Source: Anisakis pegreffii (taxonomy: Eukaryota > Nematoda > Chromadorea > Rhabditida > Anisakidae). From it: a DNA stretch of 64,000 nucleotides. This document shows, one piece after another, positions 50,601-62,182 of this stretch (position 1 is its first letter; the number at the start of each line of letters is the position of its first letter). The stretch lies in assembly GCA_035041965.1 (NCBI GenBank), contig JAPYMA010003044.1:1-64000 (forward strand), written 5' to 3'. Both the position numbers and the translations under genes were made by a program. The notes beneath the pieces are model-generated. The model saw only the letters and a program-made list of their open reading frames with translations, was not told the DNA's origin and made no database searches.

Positions 50601-52801
50601 GTGGAATTGTTCGCTTTTTTTGGAGGGTATTTTGAAAGATTCTTCAATTTTTCCGAAGATTTTTGAGATTTGCAAAGGTTTCTTTTGGAATTTGTGTAGT
50701 TTTGAGCGAAATTTTGGCGATTCGACGATTCGGTGATCGGCGATTCGGCGACTCGGTGATAATCGTCCGTTGAAATTGCAGATAATCCGTTGAAAGTGGT
50801 CGATTCGGCGAAATATTTCCTGAACGACGCCTTTCTGAATGCATTCTTCTCAGTGGACACGTTTTTTTTCATCGGCGGAGTGCTACTGGCCTATGTGTTC
50901 TTCCAGCAGATGCAGAAGAAACCACAGCAACTGAAATCACCCATCTATTGGATTCTATATTACGTGCATCGATATCTCAGGTCACTTATTCTCATCAAAT
51001 TTTTCAAATTTTCTTGGATATTTTGTAAAATTCTCAACTTTTTTAGAGATTTCAATGATTTTGTTAAGAGCCTCCGTAATTTTTCTCTCGATTTCAGGTT
51101 AAGTCCTCCGTATTTTTTGTTCATCGGCGTTACAGCAGCACTGCAAGAGCATTTAACGCATGGTCCAATGAATTTGAATTTCATTTTTGGATCGTACTGT
51201 CAAGAGTATTGGTGGAAAAATGTGTTGTATATCAATAATTTGTTCGATTTGGAAAAAGAGGTGAGTGGATATTTGTATCAATTCAGTTATAGTTGCTGTA
51301 GTTGCCTTCGGAATGAAAATAACAGCTTTCTGCATCGAACGATAGGCAAATTATGATCATTTCTAGTGAAGATTCAATCAAAATTACTGCAAATTTTCAT
51401 GAATATCCGCAGAAAATTTTGATTTTGATACGGTTCGTGATGAAAATCTATAATAATCGTTCGGAATTGTGATAATTTTTGATTTCAAAGCAACAATTCA
51501 GTGTATGGGGCAAACGTGGTATCTGGCTGTGGATTGGCAGATTCATGTGTTCTCACCGCTTTTAATTGTGCCGTTGTTTTTATCACTAAAGGCCGGATGC
51601 GTAGTTGCCTTCCTTCTGATAGCACTATCAACTGTGGCAAATTATATCACATTTTATCATTTCGACTCTCCGGCCAGTTACGTGGGTCTGTTTGGAGAGT
51701 TAGTTTTACGATGTTGTTTGATAGTGATAAGCTGATAAGACTAGTGATAAACTCACTGATAATAGTGATAAGAATAATGATAATGAAGTGATAACGTTAG
51801 TGATAATGCAATTTCAGTGCAATGAATCCGGAGAAAACGGCTAATTATACGCAAAATGTGTATTTTGCACCGTGGCTCCGTTTCACACCGTACGTTATTG
51901 GTGTGTTTACGGGTTATTTTTTGCAGAAAACACGAGGCAAACAATTGCATCTACATTGGGTGAGTTCATTGTTGATCTGGAATTAATTTCAGGTCATTTT
52001 ATCGAGCAAAACATAAATATTTTTGTCGTCAGATAAGACGGTCTTAAAATTAATTTCAGGCTATTGCTGTAGCGCTGTGGATAGCATCGATTTTGACGGG
52101 TATCGCGTGTGTTTACGGGTTGTATGATTATTTGCAAGGACCTGAGCACGAGATCAGTCTAGCGGCCAGATCGAGTTACTACAATTGGTCACGCATTGCT
52201 TGGGCGCTGGCGTTGGCTTGGGTGGTGATCGCGTGTCAGAACGATTGGGCTGGTAAGATTTTTACCGAATTTGGTTATTTTACACCGTTTTTATGGTTTA
52301 CTTTTTACCTATATGCTGCTTCAGTTTCAATAATAATAATAATAAAAATAGTAATAAATAATATATAATAGTGTAAATGGATGTTGTCAGGACCGATAAA
52401 AAACTTCATGGAACAAGGCTTCTGGATGCCTTTCGGACGTTTGACGTATTGTGCATACTTAACGCATTATGTGATCGTTGATATTCAAATGTCGTTGAAA
52501 CGGCAACCGTTGCATTTCGTCAGCGATGCAGAAAGTGTAAGTGCTTTCATTTTTAGGTCTTATTCGGTGATTTTGATATGATAAGCTGGTGATAAGGGGT
52601 GATAAGCTAGTGATAATAATGATGATAGTAGTGATAAGCTAGTGATAATGATATTGCAGTATATCAACTACGCAATCCCAGCGTTCGCAACAAGTTACGG
52701 GTTTGCATTTATTTGGAGCTGTATGTTCGAGTTATCATTTATGAGACTAACGAAGATGGCTATCGACAGTGTCGTTGGAGGAGGTAAAAAAGAAGGGCAC
52801 A

Positions 52802-52835
<34 letters not shown>

Positions 52836-53061
52836 AGGGCATGAGCACGAGGATTGGCAAGAAGGCCGCCAGGTACATCCGGAGGAAGTTACCCATACCT
52901 ATGAAGAGTTACCCAGACGTTACCCAGACTACTCAGGAGAAGGACACATCCTGAGAGTGGGCGTAGAAGAGGCAATGGCGTATGGTCATTGGTCAGAGGA
53001 ATGGAATAAAGCGGCGAATTGGCGTCTACAAAAGCGTGCCGACGGACTTTGGGGATTCTGA
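47611..53061 (+). CDS. NRF-6-like membrane acyltransferase (acyltransferase 3 family)
   Basis: Fourteen exons join in phase to 840 aa: 47611-47790, 47930-48131, 48325-48563, 49560-49637, 49712-49833, 50127-50227, 50350-50508, 50782-50980, 51098-51260, 51502-51698, 51818-51959, 52060-52252, 52391-52536 and 52660-53061. The start gives a signal peptide (FFILLLSFSAVLCSC). Residues about 60-290 form the Cys-rich extracellular NRF domain (FWIRSLYDLLDAF, GVLDANVLWMGAWDECL, CVPKSC). The acyltransferase-3 core follows: CLDCMRTVSMTWVICGH with the key His, SVDTFFFIGGVLLAY, WYLAVDWQIHVF, PFGRLTYCAYLTHY, and about ten membrane segments. C. elegans relatives (nrf-6, ndg-4) affect lipid transport and drug sensitivity. 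The C-terminal tail has a HEHEHEHEHE repeat from GAGCAC units. The exon 3 acceptor (AAAAAG) is weak. Confidence 0.92.
49361..49430 (-). pseudogene. tRNA-like pseudogene in an intron
   Basis: On the minus strand an A-box-like TGGCCGACTGGATTAAG and a B-box-like GGTTCAATCCC are spaced as in a tRNA. The anticodon arm collapses to the palindrome CTATTGCAATAG and the acceptor ends do not pair well. It resembles a decayed Ser/Leu-type tRNA or tRNA-derived repeat, within an intron of the acyltransferase gene. Confidence 0.5.
52800..52857 (+). repeat. coding (GAGCAC)n hexamer repeat
   Basis: About seven hexamer units within the last exon of the acyltransferase gene encode alternating His-Glu in its cytosolic or lumenal tail. 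This is a possible length-variable metal-binding stretch. Confidence 0.85.
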
Positions 53062-53204
53062 GCGTGGTTTGAAGCTTAGGAATGGATCTGAGCCCGGATT
53101 TGGCTTTGACTTCGACATTGATGTGGTGATTATGTGATATAAATGTGATTATGTGTGATATAAACGGATAAAATTTTTTTATTTTTATTTTTACGCAATA
53201 TATA

Positions 53205-54683
53205 TTACAATTTGCAATGAATTTGGTCAGATCCTTTGAGTTTTTGGACTATTTCAATTGTCTGCGTACGATAATCCAGCGATGGCGGATCATAGGGTTC
53301 GTATTTTTGCGCGAATTTTCGGTTAAGTTCCAAATTCAGGTCGGTGAAAATAATTAAATTCAGGTCATTGAAGTCGAACAGAAGCGTGCAATAGAACAGC
53401 AAATGTATGCCTGCGTATAAGTACTCCACGGATGCGACCGATACGGAAACTGAAATAATTTTATTGGTGATAACGATCGTGAAAGGTCATTTAGCCGCTT
53501 ACCATACGGATGGCACGGTGTCTGTTCAGTAAACGGTAGAAAATTCGTGAAAACACTCGTGTAGACGGATAAATTGACGATTACACAGACCAGTCGAATC
53601 TTGAAACGATGGGAACCCACCTGAAATTGAGCTTGAATGACCTGAAACTGAGCTTGAATGACCTGAAATCTGTTAGTATCGTTTCTGTAATTTCAAAACG
53701 AAACGATATCCAGTCGTATCCAGACTAATTAATCTAATGAGAGGGATATACTTAATCTGCAGTTGGATTCTACCCACCATTTGGGTGCCTTCTTCACATG
53801 CGTCGAATATTGTGTAGCATAACATCGCAAAAACACTGCAATACGCGAATAGTGTATCCAATTTAGAGCGTTCCACTGAAACGTTACTGTATTACTGTCG
53901 CCCAAACGATTCAGTTACTGTATTCGTTACTGTATTTAGTTACTGTTACTGTATTGGTTACTGTATTACCGTAGTGATCGAAGAAGACATTGTGCATGAA
54001 GAGCGCATTGAGTGTGATGAAATGCATGAAGATGAGCGCAGGACTAGAAGCGGCCAGGAAAGAAACGAGATTGGACGAGTTTTCGGTGATCAGAAGGAGT
54101 TTTGAGGTGCGACAGTAAACCGCGAATACGATGGCACTCAACGGAAAGAGAATGGCGAATCGGATAAAGACGGCGATATCCACGTTGAGCTGGCATATCC
54201 GCAGAAGCGAGATGTAGACAGCATCGCTGGCTGGCGGAATATCCTGAAAGCTAATTTTTAAAGACCTGAAATCAGTTTTTTAAAGACACCTGGGATAGCC
54301 TGAAATCAATTTCTGAAAGATCTAGGATGCCCTGAAATCAATTTTTTAAGTGAACCAAGTGAATTAAGCAAATTTGCGATGAAGAACAGCCAACTGACCG
54401 TGCATGGCACATGCCCACTGCCGAGTCTAATGCCAGTGTAATTCGTCCAGGTGTCATTATCGTCGTGCCAGATGGCCACCTCAGGTAACGGACTCAGCAC
54501 CGCGATTAGAAACGCAACCACTAGAAGTGTTGATACGAGCACGAACACTATCAACGACGCCAATCGAAAATCCAGATTCAGATTCGATCTCGAATCAATC
54601 AAATTCGTCGATATTCGACAGGTAATCGCATTCCGTTTCATATCCAGATCAGGTGCATGCTCTCCAGACTCTTTTGCACACAT
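53205..54683 (-). CDS. FRAG1/DRAM/Sfk1-family (PGAP2-like) membrane protein
   Basis: Five exons join in phase: 54683-54399, 54243-53970, 53875-53778, 53620-53503 and 53449-53205, about 339 aa from the first in-frame ATG. About six membrane segments are seen: LIVFVLVSTLLVVAFLIAVL, FIRFAILFPLSAIVFAVYC, AASSPALIFMHFITLNALF, YCSVFAMLCYTIF, RLVCVIVNLSVYTSVF and VEYLYAGIHLLFYCTLLFDF. The order of a Cys-Thr-Asp-Ile-Pro-Pro-x-Ser loop after the first segment, a C-x-P-Y loop, and a final EY...H...FDF segment fits FRAG1/DRAM/PGAP2 proteins, which act in GPI-anchor lipid remodelling or autophagy. The open frame continues upstream of the ATG without another Met, so an upstream exon is possible. It is convergent with the acyltransferase gene, 143 bases apart. 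Confidence 0.6.
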
Positions 54684-54848
54684 CAATTCACTGAATTTGC
54701 TTGAATTTTTAAAATAATCACAATGAATTTTATAATATCGCTGAAGGCACCAGTAACCCAATAAACCAATTCGTACCAAACCAATACTGCTAAATAGCAC
54801 TGATAAACTGAACTGATAGGGTGCTGATAAGTCCACTGATAAGGACAC

Positions 54849-55469
54849 TTACTGATAATAGTGATAAGAGGACTGATAGTGATATTCGAGTGATATTATC
54901 AGTGACAATTCAGGGAAAGAAACAATCAAAATGATGAGAATAACAAGTTTGATTGCGTAATTTTGACGGAATGATGGGAGAAAATGCATCAAAAAATTGG
55001 AGCAATCAAGGGAGAGCTGGGATTTGATGGATTTGCTTGGTGATAAGATTAGGATATAGATGATGGGATGGATTGATGGATATGTGGAAGGGATTATTCG
55101 TATCTAGGTTTGTGTTATTTGACATGATAGATGCCTGTCTTCATTCATTATTCTCTTCATATGCACTCATTTGGACTCAATTCTTTGTTATCACAGCAGT
55201 TGAATTCTTTGTTTTAGTTGTCTGTAATTGATTTGTGATTTATTTCATTGCATTTTTTTGTCAATCGAATGAAAATCGACTCTATTTTTGGGAAAAGTCG
55301 TGCACTTTTTGCAGTTTTCACTGAAAATTTATCGAAATGTCAATTCGATTTCATTTGGAAAATGATTTTTACATAAAACAAATGAAATTTTGGATGAAAT
55401 ATAGCTAAAAATTCCGAAATGAAGTGAACATTGAGTAGTGAAAACGAAAAATATCGTTGACTGGGGAAG
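54849..55469. other. spacer upstream of the PGAP2-like gene
   Basis: No gene is recognised. Dense GTGATAA/TGATAA words occur at 54830-54910. Confidence 0.4.
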
Positions 55470-55900
55470 TGACCTAGGCCGGCATCGAACCCGCGACTCT
55501 CAACTAAACATGATCACTGAATAGCAAATGTTCTCGTGCCCATAACTTTGCCCACAGCTAGCTAAATTGCCCAAAATTGGTACGGCTGTAATCAGCTCAT
55601 CGAGTGCTATCGATTGATAGCAAAATTTTTGAAATTTGAGGAAAAAATTTTTCACGAAAAATCGCTGACCTAACCCCTTACGATGCAAAAATCCGGATTT
55701 TCAGGACTGCATAACTCAGCTCAGCCTGAACATTTCTAAGCCATTCAAGCACCATTCGAAAGCTCTTCGGAAGCTGAATAAGAATGTCTAAATGTTTTAG
55801 TCAATATCTGAAGAGAAACTCGTTTTCTGGAACCCCGAAAATCGCAAATTTCCACATTTCGGGATTTTTTGCTCGATCAGATCAATTTTTTCAACACCCA
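55470..55900 (+). mobile_element. dispersed tRNA-ended element, diverged copy
   Basis: Begins with GGCATCGAACCCGCGACTC (tRNA T-arm/B-box on the minus strand), then an A/T region with AAAAAATTTTTCACGAAAAA, the block CCCCTTACGATGCAAAAATC, CATAACTCAGCTC, and a CCCCGAAAATCGCAAAT tail. The order and spacing match the copies in the inverted repeat arms, at visibly lower identity. Confidence 0.68.
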
Positions 55901-57740
55901 CAAAAGTGCCACCAACTGAAGGTTGTCTTCTCTCTGGTCACACAGCAAGCCAATTCAGTTCGAAATCATCGTTCACAGCTTCAGAAAGCTTCAGAAAGCT
56001 CTCAAAACTCCAGAATCTCTTAAATTTCCCTCACAACCCTATGATACGAGCCCATGGCGGCGGCCAACACCTCTTATGTGTTGTATCCATTCTATAATCT
56101 ATATTTCTAGTCTCCAATAACCACACAAACCAAAATTCCACTCTCTACAAATTCTACTGTACCTTCCAAACAAGCTACTTGCAGGCAGCTGAGCTAGATT
56201 GCCGGATCATGATACTGTATTCCGAGTTGTTTACATGGCATCGATCGCTTTCTGTATCCGTCCTCTCTAAAATAACTCTCGAATTTGGCTTTAATTAGAC
56301 TTTAGCAATTCATTCCGTCGTCAGCCATCCGAACACATCAAAAAGCAATCGAATATCCAATCAAATTAATTCAACAATATAATCACACGCTAATCGGTTT
56401 ATCAATCGAATGCGATCGCTCTCATTTCATTCTCTCAATTCATCAACACACTAAATTTGCATACTTTCAAATAATAATTTCATGGAATTTTTACCGAATT
56501 TTCAATGGGAACAATCGCTGAAATGAACCTTCGAATTTAGAAGAGAATTTCAGTTACAATTTGATACAGTGATCAGTCTGATAAAAATTTTTACGTTCAA
56601 CGACGACACTTTTCAAACAGATACGATGCTCGAATTTGTTGTCTGTCTTATCAATGAATTATCAGTATTCCTTATCGGAATTATCATTTCACAGAGTTAT
56701 CAAAATGCTAATCAATCGTTATCAGTGTTATCAGTGCCGTTGCACCTTCAAAATCAGAATCTAACATTAATTTGCATGTAAGCGGCGGCTCCAGCCACTC
56801 TCACAGAGCATTTCATTGAGCTTTCGCTGTATTTTCGATCAAAAAGCACTCATCAAAATTCAGTTTTGAATCGATAATCCTTTTGGTGTTAACACAAAAA
56901 ATAACGAATGCATTCGGGTGGATTAAAAGGGCAATTTCATTCGCAGTCAGAATTATGCATTGTTTTTGGAGTGATAATCAAAATATTTTCGAGTGTCTGA
57001 ATGGAAATCACAAATCAAATCGACATTTGAATTGCTAAATGCAGTCAGAGCAGCACTCAGTGCTATCTATCGAACCAGATTATCCGTCCGAGTGTGATCA
57101 TTCCTGAATGCTGACGACCAAAATGCTATAATGAAAATTTTGAATGCAAAAGAGGGACTGACACTGGAATTCTGTCTGTAGTCTGCTAAGTTGGATACGA
57201 ATGGAACATCATCGGCTTATTGGCTATTTATCTCTACAAGAGCACCTAAGTCTTCCTTTCACTCCCCCCCCCCCGGTCGTCGAAGCAGAGCAGATCAACA
57301 GATCAAACGGTGAAACATAACAGATCAAATTAGATCAAACCGATAGTGACCTGAAAGCACGCAGCACGGTACACTCGTCAATTTCTTCCATCATATCAAT
57401 GCATGATGATCAACAGTCTCTATATCGATGCCGTTCACTGCATGCAGCTTTTCTAAATCCAACAACTGCTCTGATATGCCCGATTACAGCTCATCTAAAG
57501 CTGTTTTATGTGTTCTGATGTCAAATGCAAGCAGTCCAAGTTGATCAGCTATTTGCACTGAAAGTCAAAGCTATCTGCATTGAAATAAAAATATTCAGAC
57601 TGTCAAAGTCCAATCCAAACAGTCAGATTGAATAAATTAACGAGTGCTACTTGAATTATCAGATCAAATAACATGGCTGTTGTCTATCATGAATTTAACA
57701 TGCATGCATGCATCTAACAAGAGAACGGATACAATAGAGT
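55901..57740. other. gene-poor spacer
   Basis: No gene is recognised; open frames are short. A C11 run followed by GGTCGTCG is at about 57264-57282. Confidence 0.4.
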
Positions 57741-57747
57741 TGGTCAT

Positions 57748-57881
57748 GATAATATGATCATGCATACAGTCTCGATAATATGATCATGCATACAGTCTCG
57801 ATAATATGATCATGCAATACAGTCTCGATAATATGATCATGCAATACAGTCTCGATAATATGATCATGCAATACAGTCTCG
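57748..57881. repeat. 26/27-bp tandem repeat, five copies
   Basis: Units start at 57748, 57774, 57800, 57827 and 57854, each beginning GATAATATGATCATGCA. The last three gain one A, making the period 27 instead of 26. Confidence 0.93.
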
Positions 57882-58755
57882 CACTGTACAGTCTCGAATA
57901 GAGTTCACGAGAATAGTGCATGCAAGCAGCAGCAGCAGCAACAGCAGGAGAAGCACTGCCCTCTAACAGTTCAAAATACAGCGGCTGTCGATTGAGATTG
58001 AGAGCTAAAAAAATGATGATGCTGCGGTGCTTATTGAGAATTGAATTGAAACGGATTAAATCAGGGCAGATTGCCCTAATGGAATGGTACTTGCAGTGTA
58101 GTGTCTTTAAATATGTGCGGTGCTATCGGTTCGTGAACACTTTCCATTATTGTTACGATACGAAGTTGACGTTCGACGTCTGTCTTCCGGTCTCTCGGTC
58201 GTTCGGTGGTTTGCTCGGTGGTATCCTTCTGTATCTGTACACTTCATTTCGACTTCTCAAAATTCTATCAGTTAGAATCAAAATCCACTCGGATTCAGTT
58301 GCGATTCGCTGCATTCCATCATGAGACTCCACGCGATCGAATTTGGTCTATTTTGCTCTTAGAATCCCTCGTGCAGTTAGTGTGAGCCTCTCTCGATCCC
58401 ACAGATTATTGGTTTTGAAATTGAACTGATTCCGTTTGATTCGACTGCTTCAATGAATTGAATTGATAGCGTAAGTACGCGAAACCCCTCTACTACCAAG
58501 CCTGAGCCTCAGACTGATGCATGCTTTTAAAATTTAAGGTCTTAAGCTCTGATTTGATCTGCGCAAGTTGATTGATTGATAACTTTGATTACTGATTGTT
58601 TAGTGATGAAAATCTGGAATCAGTTACATATCTGATCACTTGAATGTGCCTTAATCCTCCTCTTGCTTGATCCAGTCGAAATCAGCTCGCTCGTGTCCAG
58701 TGATCTCGATAAGTCTCGATAATCAGATCAAGCTTTCAGCTAGCTCACTACCAAC
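57882..58755. other. upstream region of the ShKT gene
   Basis: Contains a CAG-rich tract near 57922-57945 and a 134-codon open frame without family resemblance. Presumed promoter or 5' UTR of the ShKT gene. Confidence 0.35.
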
Positions 58756-61700
58756 ATGCTAACTCAAACGTCACTGCTTTTATTATTATGCATACCGACG
58801 GTGATAATCGCATACGATACACCGTACAGAGGTCAGCCTAAACTTTTCAAAAATCTGAAAATTTTCGCACATTTCTCAAAATTTTTACGGAATTTTCCTT
58901 CTGTTACTCAGTTCTGAACGACTACAGCTTGGGATTATGGTAGCTGATCTAAGCGATTGATCAATGCGATCTAATGGATCTTGTTATCAAGACACTGCTA
59001 GGGTGTCAAGCTGCTGCCGAATTCCGGGGGGGGTCCCCCAGAGGACAGAAGCTCTAGCAACTCATCAAATTTTCTGTTTTGGTTGATAAAATTTGCTGTT
59101 TTCAGAATGTAAAGATGAAGAAAGTTTTTGTCAAATCTTAACCAAACAGCAATGCCAGCTGCGGATTGCACGGCAGAAATGCCGACGAACCTGTGACAGC
59201 TGTTGTGGTAAGTACTGCCAACTGATAAACTCTCTAGTGATAAGCTCTTATCACTCTTATCAGTCCTTATCACTCTCATCAATCTACCAGAAAAATCTCT
59301 CATCGAAATCGCTCTTCAGTGATTCAAATCAGCTGCTCATGAGTCATGACTACAGTAACCAAATCCCTCTTGTTCACCAGTCCTCTCTCTCCGTTTCCAG
59401 TGATATCTGGCGCGTTGATACAGTAGCCAGCTACAGTAACCGACACGCCAGACAGCTCATATTCAGTACCGTACCCCTAGCGTACTGTACACCGTAGCAT
59501 TTGTACAGTAATCGCCAAAAATCGGTATTTCAGAAGCTGTAAGTGCGGCACCAGAAAGCCCGAACTGCCAGGACTCGAGACCGGGCTGCGAGGAATCGTT
59601 CTATTTGTGTGGCGTCTTCTCGGAGGCCACCCAACAATGCGCACGAACCTGTGAGGTGTGCACACCCAAAAAACCACCCAAAGGTCTGTCTGCTTGCTGC
59701 ATTCGCTCTTGCTCACTGATAACCTTATCAGCACTCTCTTATCAGTACTATTCGCTATCTTATCACTTGCATCCAATCCTTATCAGAACAGCTATCATCA
59801 GTATTGCCTCACTCCTGCGCAAATTTCAAGCGCTGCACTCAGATCATGCGCAATTTTGTATTGTACAGTGACTTCTGGCATTCGTATGATCAGTTATGGA
59901 TCAACTGTATGTTCGGATCATGAAATTGTCTCCAATCGAGCTCCGAATCCAAACAATCTCTCGAAATCTCATCTCAATATCCTGCATAATCCACATCTAT
60001 GAGGCACATGCTCATGCACAGGCACATGCATCATGGCGACACTCTTCACAGTCGTCATGCAATAAGCCGTGCATGCATGATTGCTCTTCAAATCGCTCGT
60101 TAGGCTAATGAAATATTGAGAATCAGATGCCAAGCACCTCCTCCGTTCAGATGCTTTTGTCAACGTTCCTCTCACCACTAAACATTGCGAAATACTCACA
60201 ATTTGAGTTACAAATTAAAATTTTCGCATCCTTCAGAGGATCCCGTAGTGGTGTGTATGAACAAACATGGTCCCGAACTCTGCAATAAGCTCGGTGCCTC
60301 GTGCGCGTTCGTCACCCGAACTCCGATTCCACGTTTCACCACCGGTCCGGACTACGTTCTACCGGATACGATCAGTGAATGCATGATAAAAGGTCAGTTT
60401 TCACCTTCAAACAGGTTTAATTTCAAACCATTTCGCTGATCGCCGTTGATTGTCTGCAAATCCGGTTTTGATCTGCCTTTAGATTAGCTTGAATGAAGCT
60501 AATTAATTATACTGAGGCAACAACAAACGGTTTCTTTGCTTAATTGCAATGATTTTGAGATTCAGCCGGAGTATTTTCCGGCTTATCTTCTCGAAATAGT
60601 AAAGACTGCGACAGATTTCTGGTTCAGTTCCTTCGTAAATGTTAAAGAATTGTTGTGATTAAGTGTGATAAGCTTGTAATCCTGGCTTATCAGAGATTCT
60701 TGATAGTGATTAGGCTTTACGTAATCAATTCAGAAGGCAATCTATCATATTCTCTAAAAAATTCCATCGGAATCAGAGGGTAACACCCGGGAATATCGCT
60801 CTTTTGACTTGCCACCATCCTAGCGATTGCACAATTGAAGTGCTAAATATCTCACTGATAAACTAATATCTCCTTTAATCCAAATCCCAAATCTTTCTCA
60901 TTTGAACTTTATTCTTCGGTATTCCGCAGCTAAGCCTTGTTATCTATTTAGGCTATCAGAACGCAAAACCTTATCAGTTCTAGTCACTGATTATCACTAT
61001 TGTTTTCGTTGTCTTATCAGTAAGATTGTGTGGCCAATGCATTGTTATATTTTGTTATCAGCGTATTGTTATCACTCTTATCGTTATCAGTGTTTGTTAT
61101 CAGTCGTCTTATCAGTTGCGTATTTTGCAGAAAATCCCATAGCGATGTGCTACGCAAAGTATTGTATTCAACGGTGTAATGCCTGGATGGAGATCTGCAA
61201 AATCCCGAGTCCGTACGGTGACGTGACTGCGGATCAAGTGAAATGCCTCAACGACCGTCAGTTCTTAATTTATCTCCAAATCATTTCTCTTTTATAATCC
61301 TTATTTTATAAAAATTTTGTTTTGCACGTTTTATTCATCGTTATTTTAATGATAACGTTATTAAAAGTATTTATTATCTGTAATTTATAATACGAACGAG
61401 TTTTATTTATGGTTTATGAGTATGTTAGCGAAGGATGTCACTAAATCCTTAAGGATATAGGTGGATATTATTAAGGATACACGTGGATATTACAATAGGG
61501 TACTTGATTTCAGGCAATATAGCTTTGTTTCGGTGGAATTTTTACATTTTTGTGCGGATTTTGAGTGGTTAAAGATATTTTTTAGCGAATTTGATGTGAC
61601 TATTGAATGTTTAGAAGCTCAATTGGATAGCTGCGTAAGGAAATACGATGCAAGATTTTGCTACTCTCTCGTGGGCGCGTGTGCGTCGATGCTGGGCACG

Positions 61701-62123
61701 GTTTATAACGGTGGTGCGATCAGCAAACTGCCTGGAAACGTACTGCTGTGTATCCAACGAGGTCAGTAATCTCTTGAATTTGTTTAGCTTTAATGGTTAA
61801 CCGTTTGTGAGTGGTGCGAAAAAATAGAGAATATTTTCAGAGATACAATTTATAGGGAGGTAAATCATGAATAGATTTAAATTTGGGTGCATTTCAGTGG
61901 TATTTTTTGAGAAATTTTGTTAGTTTTTGTTGTGTTGGAGATAAATTAGAAGAAGAGTGAATTGCAGAGGATGTAATTGCGGTGTGTCGAGCCAAGCACG
62001 GTGTAGCGTTCTGCACGAAACTCGGTGAGGCTTGCGCTGCGTTGACTAAAATTGCGATGCCAGCATTCCAGCAGGGCCAAATGGTCGCTCTACCGGATGG
62101 TTTAGCGGAGTGCATATCAAAAG
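58756..62123 (+). CDS. secreted protein with two ShKT domains and four C-x8-C-x6-C modules, 3' end missing
   Basis: Exon 1 (58756-58831) encodes a signal peptide, MLTQTSLLLLLCIPTVIIA. Exons 2 (59106-59207) and 3 (59534-59683) each encode one six-Cys ShKT domain: CKDEESFC...CQLRIARQKCRRTCDSC, then C-x6-C-x6-C-x9-C-x3-C-x2-C. ShKT domains occur in secreted nematode proteins and often modulate ion channels or act as disulfide scaffolds. Exons 4 (60237-60392), 5 (61131-61256), 6 (61586-61761) and 7 (61968-62123) each hold one copy of a module C-x8-C-x6-C-x(15-25)-C, which I do not recognise. Almost every intron is phase 1, so exons can duplicate freely. Exon 6 needs a phase-2 partner: either a GTACGG donor at 61213 in exon 5, losing its fourth Cys, or a frame error. 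Exon 7 ends at a GC donor (AAAG|GCAAGT). No stop or terminal exon is seen before the palindrome. Confidence 0.7.
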
Positions 62124-62163
62124 GCAAGTTTGCGGATTTGTAAATGGTTTGGTGGGATTTAGA
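59696..62163 (+). repeat. left arm of giant palindrome (intact gene copy)
   Basis: Carries exons 4-7 of the ShKT gene with their introns. Its reverse complement can be followed along 62183-64000: the words GCATTCGCTC at the outer end, CTGATCGCCGTTGATTGTC, TCCTTAAGGATATAGG and GGGATTTAGA at the centre all reappear inverted. About 2.47 kb. Confidence 0.85.
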
Positions 62164-62182
62164 TAGATGTTGGTGTGAGCGG

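Noticed and set aside
57920..58324. 134-codon plus-strand open frame starting in a CAG-rich tract
   Set aside because: No domain, mixed low-complexity and hydrophobic sequence, no splice partners; more likely upstream DNA of the ShKT gene.
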